A stretch of 8,375 nt of DNA from an uncultured Sutterella sp. (GTDB lineage Bacteria > Pseudomonadota > Gammaproteobacteria > Burkholderiales > Burkholderiaceae_F): assembly GCA_900554375.1 (NCBI GenBank), contig USHK01000042.1, positions 1-8,375 of the forward strand, read 5' to 3'. The position numbers and the translations under genes are program-made. Below are positions 1 through 6,525 of this stretch, piece by piece. The first letter of the stretch is position 1. Each line of letters opens with the position of its first letter. The notes below the pieces were generated by a model. That model was not told where the DNA came from. It saw nothing but the letters and a program-made list of their open reading frames with translations, and did no database searches.

Positions 1-22
1 TCAGGATGTGTATAAGAGACAG
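1..22 (+). other. Tn5/Nextera mosaic-end adapter remnant
   Basis: Bases 5-22 are identical to the last 18 bases of the 19-bp Tn5 mosaic end used in Nextera libraries (GATGTGTATAAGAGACAG). The preceding TCAG resembles the adapter's own flank with one extra or changed G. This is untrimmed library adapter, not organism DNA, and it marks a contig end. Genomic sequence begins at about position 23. Confidence 0.95.
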
Positions 23-154
23 AGCAAATTCCCTGAAAATTACAGGGATGGTCCGGTCTTTGCAACCTACGGCGCCAATTTGGCCCGTGCGATCACTGAA
101 GGCTATAAGACGACTCAGAGTTCCGGCGCCTCTGATGGAGACGGATCTGCTTGA
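23..154 (+). CDS. 3' end of an unidentified plus-strand gene (partial)
   Basis: The frame starting at 23 is open through 43 codons to a TGA at 152-154. It begins SKFPENYRDGPVF, continues with ATYGANLARAITEGYK, and ends in a hydrophilic Ser/Gly/Asp-rich tail (SSGASDGDGSA). The composition is protein-like, with a folded-looking segment and then a low-complexity C-terminus. The stop lies 12 bases before the end of convergent rsmE, which is ordinary spacing for two converging genes. The 5' part is missing because the contig ends here; the frame also runs through the adapter, which should be ignored. I do not recognise the family. The alternative is that this is noncoding, but no other frame here looks better. 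Confidence 0.5.
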   Translation, partial: SKFPENYRDGPVFATYGANLARAITEGYKTTQSSGASDGDGSA

Positions 155-166
155 TCGAAAGGCGGC

Positions 167-877
167 TTATCGAAAGTCGCCCCACAAAGTTTGAGCAAAC
201 GAAGCGGCAGCAATAGCTGCCGTTTCTGTTCTCAGGATACGATTGCCGAGTTTTCGGCTGTAAAAATCGCATTCGACCAAGGTGTTAATTTCTTTCGGCG
301 ACAAGCCCCCTTCAGGTCCGACGCAAAAAGTGACCGCGGTCGGAATGTCAGAAACATCGTAAGTCTTGCCGATCGGGCTCAGCACGAATTTCAAGCCCTC
401 GGCGACGGAGGCAGCTTCTTTCAAACCGCCGCAGAAACGAATGTTCGGCAGGTAATTTTCCCCGCATTGCTGGCAGGCCGAGATGGCAATTTTGTTCCAT
501 CGTTCCACACGCTTCACCGCTTTTTCTCCGGCTAATCTCACTTCGCCGCGCTCAGACGGGAAAACTGCGATCTCCTCATAACCGAGCTCGCAAGCCTTTT
601 CAATAATCCAATCCATTTTTTCGTTCGCAACGAGCGCCTGCATAAGGACGAGACGAAGACCCCGCGGCTGCATCACGACCTCTTCGGGTATTACCTCGGC
701 AAAATCCGTTGCGAAACGAATCGTCCCTTTAACCGCACAGCCTTGTCCGTTGAATACCTCAACAGGATCGCCTTGTCTCATTCTCAGAACCCGCATCGCA
801 TGGTGTACGGCCTCTGGCGGCAGAACAAGAGGAGCTTCAGTGTCAGCGGAATCGAAAAAATAGTAAAAGCGGGGCAT
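167..877 (-). CDS. rsmE: 16S rRNA (uracil-1498-N3)-methyltransferase RsmE
   Basis: RsmE transfers a methyl group from S-adenosylmethionine to N3 of U1498 in 16S rRNA of the small ribosomal subunit, in the cytoplasm. The protein has 236 residues, close to the 243 of E. coli RsmE. The start MPRFYYFF is typical of the family, followed by a PUA-like N-terminal domain with an HHAMRVLRM segment at 25-33. The SPOUT methyltransferase domain shows KMDWIIEKACELG at 87-99, QQCGEN at 136-141, GPEGGLSPKE at 187-196 and the knot signature LGNRILRTETA at 210-220, which forms the SAM site. No strong ribosome-binding site precedes the ATG at 875-877, but family alignment supports this start. The gene is divergent from tkt and convergent with the partial gene at 23-154. 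It looks intact; identification is secure. Confidence 0.96.
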   Translation of the reverse strand: MPRFYYFFDSADTEAPLVLPPEAVHHAMRVLRMRQGDPVEVFNGQGCAVKGTIRFATDFAEVIPEEVVMQPRGLRLVLMQALVANEKMDWIIEKACELGYEEIAVFPSERGEVRLAGEKAVKRVERWNKIAISACQQCGENYLPNIRFCGGLKEAASVAEGLKFVLSPIGKTYDVSDIPTAVTFCVGPEGGLSPKEINTLVECDFYSRKLGNRILRTETAAIAAASFAQTLWGDFR

Positions 878-880
878 GTT

Positions 881-910
881 TTGTTAAAAGTGCTTTCAGA
901 GAAATACAAA
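881..910 (+). promoter_or_regulatory. candidate sigma70-type promoter for tkt
   Basis: TTGTTA at 881-886 and TACAAA at 905-910 are separated by 18 bases and fit a relaxed -35/-10 pair on the plus strand. This would start transcription near 917 and give tkt an untranslated leader of about 140 bases that includes the hairpins described separately. It is the best pair I could find in the divergent spacer, but the match is only moderate and other starts are possible. For rsmE on the minus strand I saw a TATCAT hexamer near 913-918 but no convincing -35 partner. Confidence 0.3.
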
Positions 911-981
911 ATGATAAAGCAATTGTCGGATTATTAAGGAAAATAAGGAGGGTTTTTCGGCTAAACGGCTGATTTCGGTGA

Positions 982-1040
982 GGGCTTAGAGTTGGTAGAA
1001 TTACAGTGATTACTAAGCCCGAAATTCGGGATTTTTCTTA
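982..1040 (+). promoter_or_regulatory. putative tkt leader attenuator (two competing hairpins and a T tract)
   Basis: GGGCTTAG at 982-989 pairs perfectly with CTAAGCCC at 1013-1020, giving an 8-bp stem with a 23-base loop. The last three bases of that right arm (CCC, 1018-1020) also open a second hairpin, CCCGA/TCGGG at 1018-1022 and 1026-1030 with loop AAT, followed by ATTTTTCTT. The second hairpin plus T tract looks like a short intrinsic terminator. It cannot form together with the first, because both use 1018-1020. It lies 27 bases before the tkt ATG with no plus-strand gene upstream, so a terminator here makes most sense as attenuation of tkt transcription. The terminator stem is only 5 bp, and no leader peptide or known riboswitch class is recognisable. 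Confidence 0.4.
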
Positions 1041-1057
1041 TTTAGACCATATTGACT

Positions 1058-3076
1058 ATGTCCTCTTCCGTCTCCAGTAAGACAATGGCCAACGCCGTTC
1101 GCGCTTTGGCCATGGATGCAGTCCAAAAAGCAAACTCCGGTCACCCCGGGATGCCGATGGGTATGGCAGATATTGCTGTCGCCCTTTGGACTAAACACCT
1201 TCGTCACAATCCTTCTGATCCTAAATGGCTCGGCCGCGACCGTTTTCTTCTTTCCAACGGCCACGGATCTATGCTCCAGTATGCATTGCTGCATCTGGCA
1301 GGCTACGACCTCACAATTGATGATCTGAAGAACTTCCGCCAACTTCACAGCAAGACGCCGGGACACCCCGAAATCGGAGTGACGCCCGGTGTAGAAACAT
1401 CTACAGGTCCGCTTGGACAAGGGATTGCCAACGCTGTCGGGATGGCTTTGGCTGAAAAAATGCTTGCAGCCGAATTCAACGAAGAGGGCTTTGACATCAT
1501 CAACAACTACACCTATGCATTCTTAGGTGACGGCTGCTTGATGGAAGGAATTTCGCACGAAGTTTGTTCTTTGGCCGGAGTCTGGAAGCTCAACAAACTC
1601 ATCGCTCTGTACGATGACAACGGTATCTCCATCGACGGCAAGATCGAAAACTGGTTCGGCGAAAACGTTCGAGAACGTTTCGAATCTTATAACTGGAACG
1701 TGATCGGTCCGATCGACGGACACGATATCGAAGCGGTTTCTCAGGCCATCGAAGAGGCTAAGAAATCCGACAAACCGACGCTCATCGACTGCAAGACAGT
1801 GATCGGCTTCGGTTCTCCGAACCGTGCCGGTACGAGCAAAGCACATGGTTCTCCTTTAGGGGACGAAGAGCTCGCGGAAGCCAAAAAGGCCTTAGGCTGG
1901 GGCTACGCACCGTTTGAAATTCCTCAGGAAATTTACGAAGCATTTGATGCCCGCAAAGCCGGAGCCGAAATGGAAGAGGCATGGCTAGAAAAATATCGCC
2001 GTTATGCCGAAGCTTTCCCGGCTAAAGCTGCTGAATTAGAGCGTCGCATGAAGGGCCAGTTGCCCGAAAACTGGGACGACATCATCCTTGAGGCTATCGT
2101 AAATGCCGCCGGCGAAGCCAAGACGGTTGCAACTCGTAAAGCCAGCCAGATGGCTTTGAATGCTTATGCGCCGCATTTGCCCGAACTGCTCGGCGGCTCT
2201 GCCGACCTCACCAGCTCTAACCTTACGAACTGGGACGGCGTTCAGGCGATGAGACCCGATAACTATTTGGGACGCCACATTAACTACGGCGTTCGTGAAT
2301 TCGGTATGTGCGCCATCATGAACGGTATCGCTCTTTACGGCGGATTCATCCCCTACGGCGCAACCTTCCTTACTTTCGCTGACTACGCCCGCAATGCACT
2401 CAGAATGGCTGCGCTCATGAAGCTGCGTTCCATCTTTGTGTTCACACATGATTCTATCGGTGTGGGCGAAGACGGCCCGACACATCAACCGATCGAGCAG
2501 ACTGAAAGCCTGCGCATCATTCCGAATATGGATGTTTGGCGTCCTGCCGACACATGCGAGACACTGACAGCATGGGCCTGCGCAATTTCTCGTCAAGACG
2601 GTCCTACCTCCCTGATCTTCAGTCGTCAGAACCTTCCGTTCGTTGAGCGCGACGAGATCAATGTCGACGACATGGAAAAGGGCGGCTACATCATGCTTGA
2701 GGCTCCGAACGGGCCTTCTTCCGTTGAAGTCACCTTGGTCGCTACCGGCAGTGAAGTTGCACTGGCTGCCGAAGCCCGCAAGCAGCTTTTGGCAATGAAC
2801 ATCCAGACGCGTCTTGTCTCCATGCCCTCTACGACTGTCTTTGATCGTCAGGACAAGGAATATCGCGACTTCGTCTTAGGCGAAGGCAGACCGGTTGTCG
2901 CCATTGAAGCCGGAAGAACCGATGGCTGGTGGAAGTACATCCGCGGCGCCGGTACCGTGATCGGCCTGGATCGTTTCGGGGAATCCGCACCTGCCTCCGA
3001 ACTCTTTAAACTTTTTGGTTTCACCGTTGATAACGTTGTTGAAACAGTTCAGCACGTTCTTTCTCAAGGAAAATAA
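1058..3076 (+). CDS. tkt: transketolase
   Basis: Transketolase is a cytoplasmic thiamine-diphosphate and divalent-metal enzyme. It moves two-carbon ketol units between sugar phosphates, linking the pentose phosphate pathway to glyceraldehyde-3-phosphate and fructose-6-phosphate. From the ATG at 1058 the protein has 672 residues (E. coli TktA 663) and is colinear with that family. The ThDP/metal motif runs from GDG at 157-159 to N188 in [16 protein letters not shown] and [15 protein letters not shown] lie in the N-terminal domain. The catalytic glutamate is E414 in VREFGM (E. coli E411), and GEDGPTHQP follows. The C-terminal domain ends with [24 protein letters not shown] at 1052 in the same frame and an ATG at 1085 are alternative starts; none has a clear Shine-Dalgarno site. 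The ATG at 1058 best matches the family N-terminus. gap begins 2 bases after the stop, so the two are surely cotranscribed. Confidence 0.97.
   Translation: MSSSVSSKTMANAVRALAMDAVQKANSGHPGMPMGMADIAVALWTKHLRHNPSDPKWLGRDRFLLSNGHGSMLQYALLHLAGYDLTIDDLKNFRQLHSKTPGHPEIGVTPGVETSTGPLGQGIANAVGMALAEKMLAAEFNEEGFDIINNYTYAFLGDGCLMEGISHEVCSLAGVWKLNKLIALYDDNGISIDGKIENWFGENVRERFESYNWNVIGPIDGHDIEAVSQAIEEAKKSDKPTLIDCKTVIGFGSPNRAGTSKAHGSPLGDEELAEAKKALGWGYAPFEIPQEIYEAFDARKAGAEMEEAWLEKYRRYAEAFPAKAAELERRMKGQLPENWDDIILEAIVNAAGEAKTVATRKASQMALNAYAPHLPELLGGSADLTSSNLTNWDGVQAMRPDNYLGRHINYGVREFGMCAIMNGIALYGGFIPYGATFLTFADYARNALRMAALMKLRSIFVFTHDSIGVGEDGPTHQPIEQTESLRIIPNMDVWRPADTCETLTAWACAISRQDGPTSLIFSRQNLPFVERDEINVDDMEKGGYIMLEAPNGPSSVEVTLVATGSEVALAAEARKQLLAMNIQTRLVSMPSTTVFDRQDKEYRDFVLGEGRPVVAIEAGRTDGWWKYIRGAGTVIGLDRFGESAPASELFKLFGFTVDNVVETVQHVLSQGK
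3066..3071 (+). promoter_or_regulatory. ribosome-binding site of gap inside the tkt 3' end
   Basis: AAGGAA lies within the last codons of tkt, with AAGGA ending 8 bases before the gap ATG at 3079. This spacing is near ideal and fixes the gap start. It also implies that ribosomes finishing tkt cover the gap initiation region, so translational coupling is likely. Confidence 0.75.
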
Positions 3077-3078
3077 AC

Positions 3079-4092
3079 ATGACTATTCGAGTTGCTATTA
3101 CCGGTTACGGCCGCATCGGTCGCAACGTCCTCCGCGCTTTCTATGAAGAGAACAAATGGCCGGACGTTAAGATCGTTGCCATTAACGATACTGCCAAACC
3201 CGAAGCCACCGTTCATTTGACCAAGTTCGACACAACGCACGGCAAGTTCAACGGCGATGTTTATTGGGATGACGGCCATTTGGTTGTGAACGGAGACCGT
3301 ATTTTTATGTGTTCCGAACGCGATCCGAAAAAGCTTCCTTGGAAAGATCTGGATGTCGATATCGTTCTTGAGTGCACCGGTGCATTCCGCGATAAAGAAG
3401 GCGCAATGCAGCACATCGAAGCCGGTGCAAAGAAAGTTTTGATTTCTGCCCCGGGCAAGGATGTTGACGCGACTGTTGTTTACGGCGTTAACCAGAACGT
3501 TCTTAAAGCAAGCGACATCGTTGTTTCCAATGCTTCCTGCACGACTAACTGCATGTGCCCGTTTGTTAAACCTTTGATGGACAAACTCGGCATTGTGGAC
3601 GGCATGATGACCACGATTCACGCCTTCACAAACGATCAGGTTCTGACGGACGTTAAGCACAAAGATCTTCGCCGTGCTCGCGCTGCTGCCGATAACATTA
3701 TTCCGACTAAGACCGGTGCGGCCAAGGCTGTAGGCGTTGTCATTCCTGAACTAAAGGGCAAGCTTGACGGTTACGCCATGCGCGTTCCGACGCTGAACGT
3801 TTCTGTTGCAGACCTTACTTTCAACGCCAAGCGTCCGACAACCGTTGAAGAAGTCAATAAGATCATTCTTGAAGCCTCTGAAAGCCCCGAGCTGAAGGGC
3901 ATTCTCGGCTATAACGAACTTCCGCTGGTTTCTTCCGACTTTAATCACACTTCCTTCTCCTCTATTTTCGATGCCACTCTGACCAAAGTCATTGACGGCA
4001 CGCTGGTGAAGGCTGTTGCGTGGTATGACAACGAGTGGGGCTTCTCCTGCAGAATGCTCGACACCGCTGTTGCGATGTACAACGCTAAGTAA
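3079..4092 (+). CDS. gap: glyceraldehyde-3-phosphate dehydrogenase, type I
   Basis: This cytoplasmic tetrameric enzyme reversibly oxidises and phosphorylates glyceraldehyde-3-phosphate to 1,3-bisphosphoglycerate with NAD; PGK, encoded next, uses the product. The 337 residues match the family length. The Rossmann glycine motif is GYGRIG at 9-14. D37 in AINDT is the acidic residue expected for NAD rather than NADP preference. The catalytic segment SNASCTTNC carries nucleophile C154 and C158; the catalytic base is H181 in [22 protein letters not shown] and [12 protein letters not shown] follow, and the C-terminus has [12 protein letters not shown]. The phosphorylating-GAPDH features are intact. 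One oddity is T8 (ITGYGRIGR), where the family nearly always has Asn (INGFGRIGR). The related erythrose-4-phosphate dehydrogenase is less likely given the context and overall sequence. Start set by the upstream AAGGA; 2 bases from tkt. Confidence 0.97.
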   Translation: MTIRVAITGYGRIGRNVLRAFYEENKWPDVKIVAINDTAKPEATVHLTKFDTTHGKFNGDVYWDDGHLVVNGDRIFMCSERDPKKLPWKDLDVDIVLECTGAFRDKEGAMQHIEAGAKKVLISAPGKDVDATVVYGVNQNVLKASDIVVSNASCTTNCMCPFVKPLMDKLGIVDGMMTTIHAFTNDQVLTDVKHKDLRRARAAADNIIPTKTGAAKAVGVVIPELKGKLDGYAMRVPTLNVSVADLTFNAKRPTTVEEVNKIILEASESPELKGILGYNELPLVSSDFNHTSFSSIFDATLTKVIDGTLVKAVAWYDNEWGFSCRMLDTAVAMYNAK

Positions 4093-4107
4093 TTCTTAAA
4101 ACACTCG

Positions 4108-4135
4108 ACCAAACCCCGCTCCGCCGGGGTTTGGT
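4108..4135 (+). terminator. perfect 11-bp hairpin between gap and pgk (partial terminator or mRNA processing/stability element)
   Basis: ACCAAACCCCG at 4108-4118 is the exact complement of CGGGGTTTGGT at 4125-4135, with a 6-base loop CTCCGC. The stem is strong and starts 15 bases after the gap stop codon. It is followed only by TTACAGG, so the T tract of a classic intrinsic terminator is missing and readthrough into pgk is expected. The pgk ribosome-binding AGGA (4140-4143) begins 5 bases after the stem. The likely roles are 3'-end protection of a gap message after cleavage or leaky termination that lowers pgk relative to gap. The structure is certain; the function is inferred. Confidence 0.6.
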
Positions 4136-4153
4136 TTACAGGAATGAAGATCC

Positions 4154-5353
4154 ATGAAAGTCAAAACACTTGAAGAACTGGTTAATGAAGGCGCGCTTGA
4201 AGGAAAGCGTGTTTTTATTCGTGCCGATATGAATGTTCCTCGTGATGCAGAGGGCAACGTGACCGACGACCATCGCTTGAAAGAATCGATGCCTGCCGTG
4301 AAGATGGCCCTGAAAGGCGGCGCAGGCGTGATGGTTTGCTCCCACTTGGGGCGCCCTAAAGAAGGCGAACTCACTGATCAGGATAGTTTGGTAAAAGTTG
4401 CCGAAACATTCGGCAAGATGCTTGGTATGCCGATCCGCTTTGAAAAAGACTGGCTCAACGGTGTTGATGTCAAACCCGGTGAAGTGGTCATTCTTGAAAA
4501 TTGCCGCGGTAACGTCGGTGAGAAAAAGAACGATCCCGAACTCGTTCAAAAGATGGCAAAACTTTGCGATATCTACGTGAACGACGCTTTCGGAACGGCT
4601 CACCGCGCTCAGGCCACGACTGACGGTTTGGCTCGCGAAGCCGAGGTCGCTTGCGCCGGCCCACTGCTTGCCAAGGAAATCAAAGCCCTGACTAAGGCGG
4701 TTGCAGAAGCAAAACGTCCGTTGGTCGCCATTGTCGGCGGCTCTAAAGTTTCTACCAAACTGACGATTTTGAAGAATCTGGCTCCGAAAGTTGACACGCT
4801 GATCGTCGGCGGCGGTATTGCCAATACTTTCCTACTGGCTCAAGGCCACCATATCGGTACCTCTTTGGCTGAACCGGCACTTGTCGGCGAATGCAAAGAA
4901 GTCATGAAGATCATGAAGGAAAAAGGCGGCAATCTGCCTTTGCCTGTTGATGTTGTCGTGGCTCACCACATGGGGTATGACGCCGGCTTCCGAATCTGCG
5001 ATCTGGACGATATTGAGGCAGACGAAATGATTCTCGACATCGGCCCGAAGACCAGCAAGATGCTCAACGAATACCTGAAGGACGCTAACACGATTATTTG
5101 GAACGGTCCCGTCGGCGTCTTTGAAATGGATAACTTCAAAGAAGGAACGCGCGATCTTGCTGAAAAGATTGCTGAAGCTACGGAGAATGGTGCTTTTAGT
5201 ATTGTCGGCGGCGGAGATACGATCGCTGCGGCAAAAGCTTTTAACGTGGCAGACAAAGTTTCTTATATCTCTACGGGCGGCGGGGCCTTCCTTGAATTCC
5301 TTGAAGGCAAGACATTGCCTGCTATCGCAGCCCTTCAGGAAAGAACGAAGTAA
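4154..5353 (+). CDS. pgk: phosphoglycerate kinase
   Basis: PGK reversibly transfers phosphate between 1,3-bisphosphoglycerate and ADP, producing 3-phosphoglycerate and ATP, in the cytoplasm; it follows GAPDH in the pathway. The 399 residues match the usual bacterial length of about 390-400. The N-terminal substrate domain shows [10 protein letters not shown] near 20-29, SHLGRP at 63-68 and NDAFGTAHR at 143-151. The C-terminal nucleotide domain shows GGSKVSTKL from 195, [10 protein letters not shown], and the terminal GGGDT and [14 protein letters not shown]. Residue G119 in [11 protein letters not shown] is unusual, because the family normally has a hydrophobic residue after that Arg (ENxRFN). 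AGGA at 4140-4143 sits 10 bases before the ATG, slightly long but acceptable; an out-of-frame ATG at 4144 is too close to it to serve. The gene ends the tkt-gap-pgk cluster and is followed by a terminator; pyk and fba, often next in related bacteria, are absent here. Confidence 0.97.
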   Translation: MKVKTLEELVNEGALEGKRVFIRADMNVPRDAEGNVTDDHRLKESMPAVKMALKGGAGVMVCSHLGRPKEGELTDQDSLVKVAETFGKMLGMPIRFEKDWLNGVDVKPGEVVILENCRGNVGEKKNDPELVQKMAKLCDIYVNDAFGTAHRAQATTDGLAREAEVACAGPLLAKEIKALTKAVAEAKRPLVAIVGGSKVSTKLTILKNLAPKVDTLIVGGGIANTFLLAQGHHIGTSLAEPALVGECKEVMKIMKEKGGNLPLPVDVVVAHHMGYDAGFRICDLDDIEADEMILDIGPKTSKMLNEYLKDANTIIWNGPVGVFEMDNFKEGTRDLAEKIAEATENGAFSIVGGGDTIAAAKAFNVADKVSYISTGGGAFLEFLEGKTLPAIAALQERTK

Positions 5354-5375
5354 TAGTCTTTTCTGAAACAACGAA

Positions 5376-5410
5376 ACCTGTCGATCTCAAATCGGCAGGT
5401 GTTGTTTTAT
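5376..5410 (+). terminator. rho-independent terminator after pgk
   Basis: ACCTGTCGAT at 5376-5385 pairs with ATCGGCAGGT at 5391-5400 (10 bp including one G-U) around loop CTCAA. The stem can be extended by AACAAC (5367-5372) with GTTGTT (5401-5406) across a 3-base bulge. The downstream bases GTTGTTTTATTGT are T-rich. It starts 22 bases after the pgk stop and ends the carbon-metabolism operon. Read on the minus strand it is followed by TTCGTTGTTTC, so it may also stop transcripts of the converging exb/tonB operon. Confidence 0.85.
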
Positions 5411-5454
5411 TGTCTGGGAAATTTCTTTGTTTTCCAGTGGTGTTGAGGAGAACA

Positions 5455-5519
5455 TTTAGACTTTTCAGACTCGTAAATCCGAAAAGTCTAAACTATTCGT
5501 ATTTAAGAATCCGAAAAGT
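5455..5519. repeat. inverted repeat with an overlapping 12-bp direct repeat
   Basis: TTTAGACTTTTC at 5455-5466 and GAAAAGTCTAAA at 5481-5492 form a perfect 12-bp inverted repeat with a 14-base loop. AATCCGAAAAGT occurs twice, at 5476-5487 and 5508-5519, so the right arm is partly copied 32 bases on; each copy is preceded by CGTA, directly in the first and after six more bases in the second. The stem is AT-rich and has no T tract on either side, so it is a poor terminator. It lies in the convergent spacer 35 bases beyond the tonB-like stop. It could be a paired protein-binding site, a remnant of a small repeat element, or a 3' stabilising hairpin of the minus-strand message. Confidence 0.6.
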
Positions 5520-5553
5520 AAAAATATCTTGAATAAACGACCTCGTTATTGTT

Positions 5554-6081
5554 TTACCGAAGTCGGTACTGATATCTCACCTCCTGATAGATATTCATTG
5601 GCTGTACCCCGGTTGAAGGAGGACGCTTAACAAAGCCGCTGCATGCTCTGACAGCTGTCAGACCTGCCCGATCTAATTGCCTATTTCCTGAACTTTTGTA
5701 AAGATCGGCTGCTGTGAAAATTCCGTCGGCATTGACACGGATTTTGTAAAGGGCAATACCGATCAGGCCGTGAGAGTTTGGTTCTAGGAATCTTCTTGCG
5801 TGAATGCAAAGAGAAACATCTTCAAGGTATTGAAGGTAAATCTCTCGTTTTTTATCGGCTACTTTCTTTTCAGAGAGGCTGTTTTCTGAAACAGATTCCA
5901 TTCCGAGAGATTGTCCTTGATCTGAGACAGTTGCTTGCGCACTGTCTAGTTTCACGATGACGGTCATCGGAAAATCTTCTTCGGACGGCGCAGGGGCGGT
6001 TAAAAACATTAAACCAAAACAATGGCACAAGATCGCCACCGAGATGCCGATTTTGAGTGTGTCATTGGAGAGCTCACTCAT
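5554..6081 (-). CDS. short TonB-like energy transducer
   Basis: TonB spans the periplasm and carries energy from the ExbB-ExbD motor to outer-membrane receptors. This 175-residue protein has a short cytoplasmic N-terminus, one membrane anchor at about 10-29 (IGISVAILCHCFGLMFL) and a periplasmic C-terminal domain from about 85. That domain carries the family pattern: YKIRVNADGIF, then YKSSGNRQLDRAGLTAVRACSGF and a final YQEVRYQYRL strand. The anchor has H20, matching the key histidine of the SxxxH motif, but the position four before is Ala, with Ser at 14. The linker of roughly 50 residues is Ser/Glu/Lys-rich and lacks the usual Pro-Lys/Pro-Glu stretches, so the protein is shorter than E. coli TonB (239). 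Its ATG overlaps the exbD stop by 4 bases (ATGA), and GAGGG lies 7 bases before the start. A TolA-like role is possible, but ExbB/D neighbours favour TonB. Confidence 0.82.
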   Translation of the reverse strand: MSELSNDTLKIGISVAILCHCFGLMFLTAPAPSEEDFPMTVIVKLDSAQATVSDQGQSLGMESVSENSLSEKKVADKKREIYLQYLEDVSLCIHARRFLEPNSHGLIGIALYKIRVNADGIFTAADLYKSSGNRQLDRAGLTAVRACSGFVKRPPSTGVQPMNIYQEVRYQYRLR

Positions 6082-6491
6082 TTTTCAACCCTCGGGGAGG
6101 TGGCGACATGAAGTTTCTCGCCGCCGTGTTGTCGAACCGCATCAACCAAATAAATCATCTCTCCGGCAGGCGCCTGAGGGTCTGCCATTAATACAATCTG
6201 ACCAGGTCTTGCTTTGAACTGGATAATGACTGAAGCCAGACGTTCATCGAGTTCTTCCTTTTTGGTTGGGATACCGTCGCAGAGGAATGTTCCATCTTTG
6301 TTTAGGCGAATTTCAACCACATGACCTGCCAAGGCTTTCGATGTTTTTGCCGGAGGGAGGTCAAAATCGATAGAGTGGACGGCAAAACTTGCCGCAAGGA
6401 TAAAGAAGATCAGAAGGATAAAGACGACATCAATGAGAGAAGTCAGGTCAGCAGAGTCTTCTCGCTCACCGCGTGCTCTTATGTTGATCAT
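6078..6491 (-). CDS. exbD: ExbD/TolR-family proton-channel subunit
   Basis: ExbD is an inner-membrane protein that sits with ExbB in the TonB-energising motor. The 137-residue protein (E. coli ExbD 141) has a short charged cytoplasmic N-terminus (RARGEREDS), one transmembrane helix at about 19-40 and a periplasmic domain. The helix begins with the family signature DLTSLIDVVFILLIFF; D21 corresponds to the membrane aspartate essential for proton use (D25 in E. coli ExbD). The periplasmic part has VEIRLNKDGTFLCDG and VLMADPQAPAGEMIYLVDAVR, typical of ExbD/TolR. Its ATG is preceded by AGGAGAG (6496-6502), the best ribosome-binding site in this operon. It lies 34 bases after exbB and overlaps the tonB-like gene by 4 bases, pointing to tight coupling. 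ExbD is preferred over TolR because the neighbour is TonB-like and no tolA, tolB or pal is nearby. Confidence 0.92.
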   Translation of the reverse strand: MINIRARGEREDSADLTSLIDVVFILLIFFILAASFAVHSIDFDLPPAKTSKALAGHVVEIRLNKDGTFLCDGIPTKKEELDERLASVIIQFKARPGQIVLMADPQAPAGEMIYLVDAVRQHGGEKLHVATSPRVEK

Positions 6492-6525
6492 AGTTCTCTC
6501 CTATGGTTTATAGACTGCCTGTGGG

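Noticed and set aside
6..194. A 62-residue plus-strand open frame at the left edge
   Set aside because: Its start lies within the adapter and it overlaps the end of rsmE; the frame starting at 23 has a more protein-like translation.
1013..1420. A 135-residue minus-strand open frame opposite the start of tkt
   Set aside because: It is antisense to conserved transketolase codons, has no recognisable motif, and is a shadow of the real gene.
2036..2596. A 186-residue minus-strand frame inside tkt
   Set aside because: It is antisense to conserved tkt sequence, shows no protein family features, and has no plausible operon context.
3064..3660. A 198-residue minus-strand frame opposite gap
   Set aside because: Long antisense frames are common over codon-biased housekeeping genes; the translation is compositionally odd and matches no family I know.
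4144..4173. A nine-codon ATG frame (MKIHESQNT) overlapping the pgk start
   Set aside because: The ATG directly abuts the AGGA site, too close for initiation, and the frame is out of phase with pgk; a regulatory mini-gene cannot be supported.
4832..5371. A 179-residue minus-strand frame opposite pgk
   Set aside because: It overlaps essential PGK motifs in antisense and is best explained as a shadow.
5536..5547. AACGACCTCGTT short palindrome just beyond the tonB-like stop
   Set aside because: The stem is 5 bp with a 2-base loop, too tight to form a stable hairpin and not a recognisable operator.
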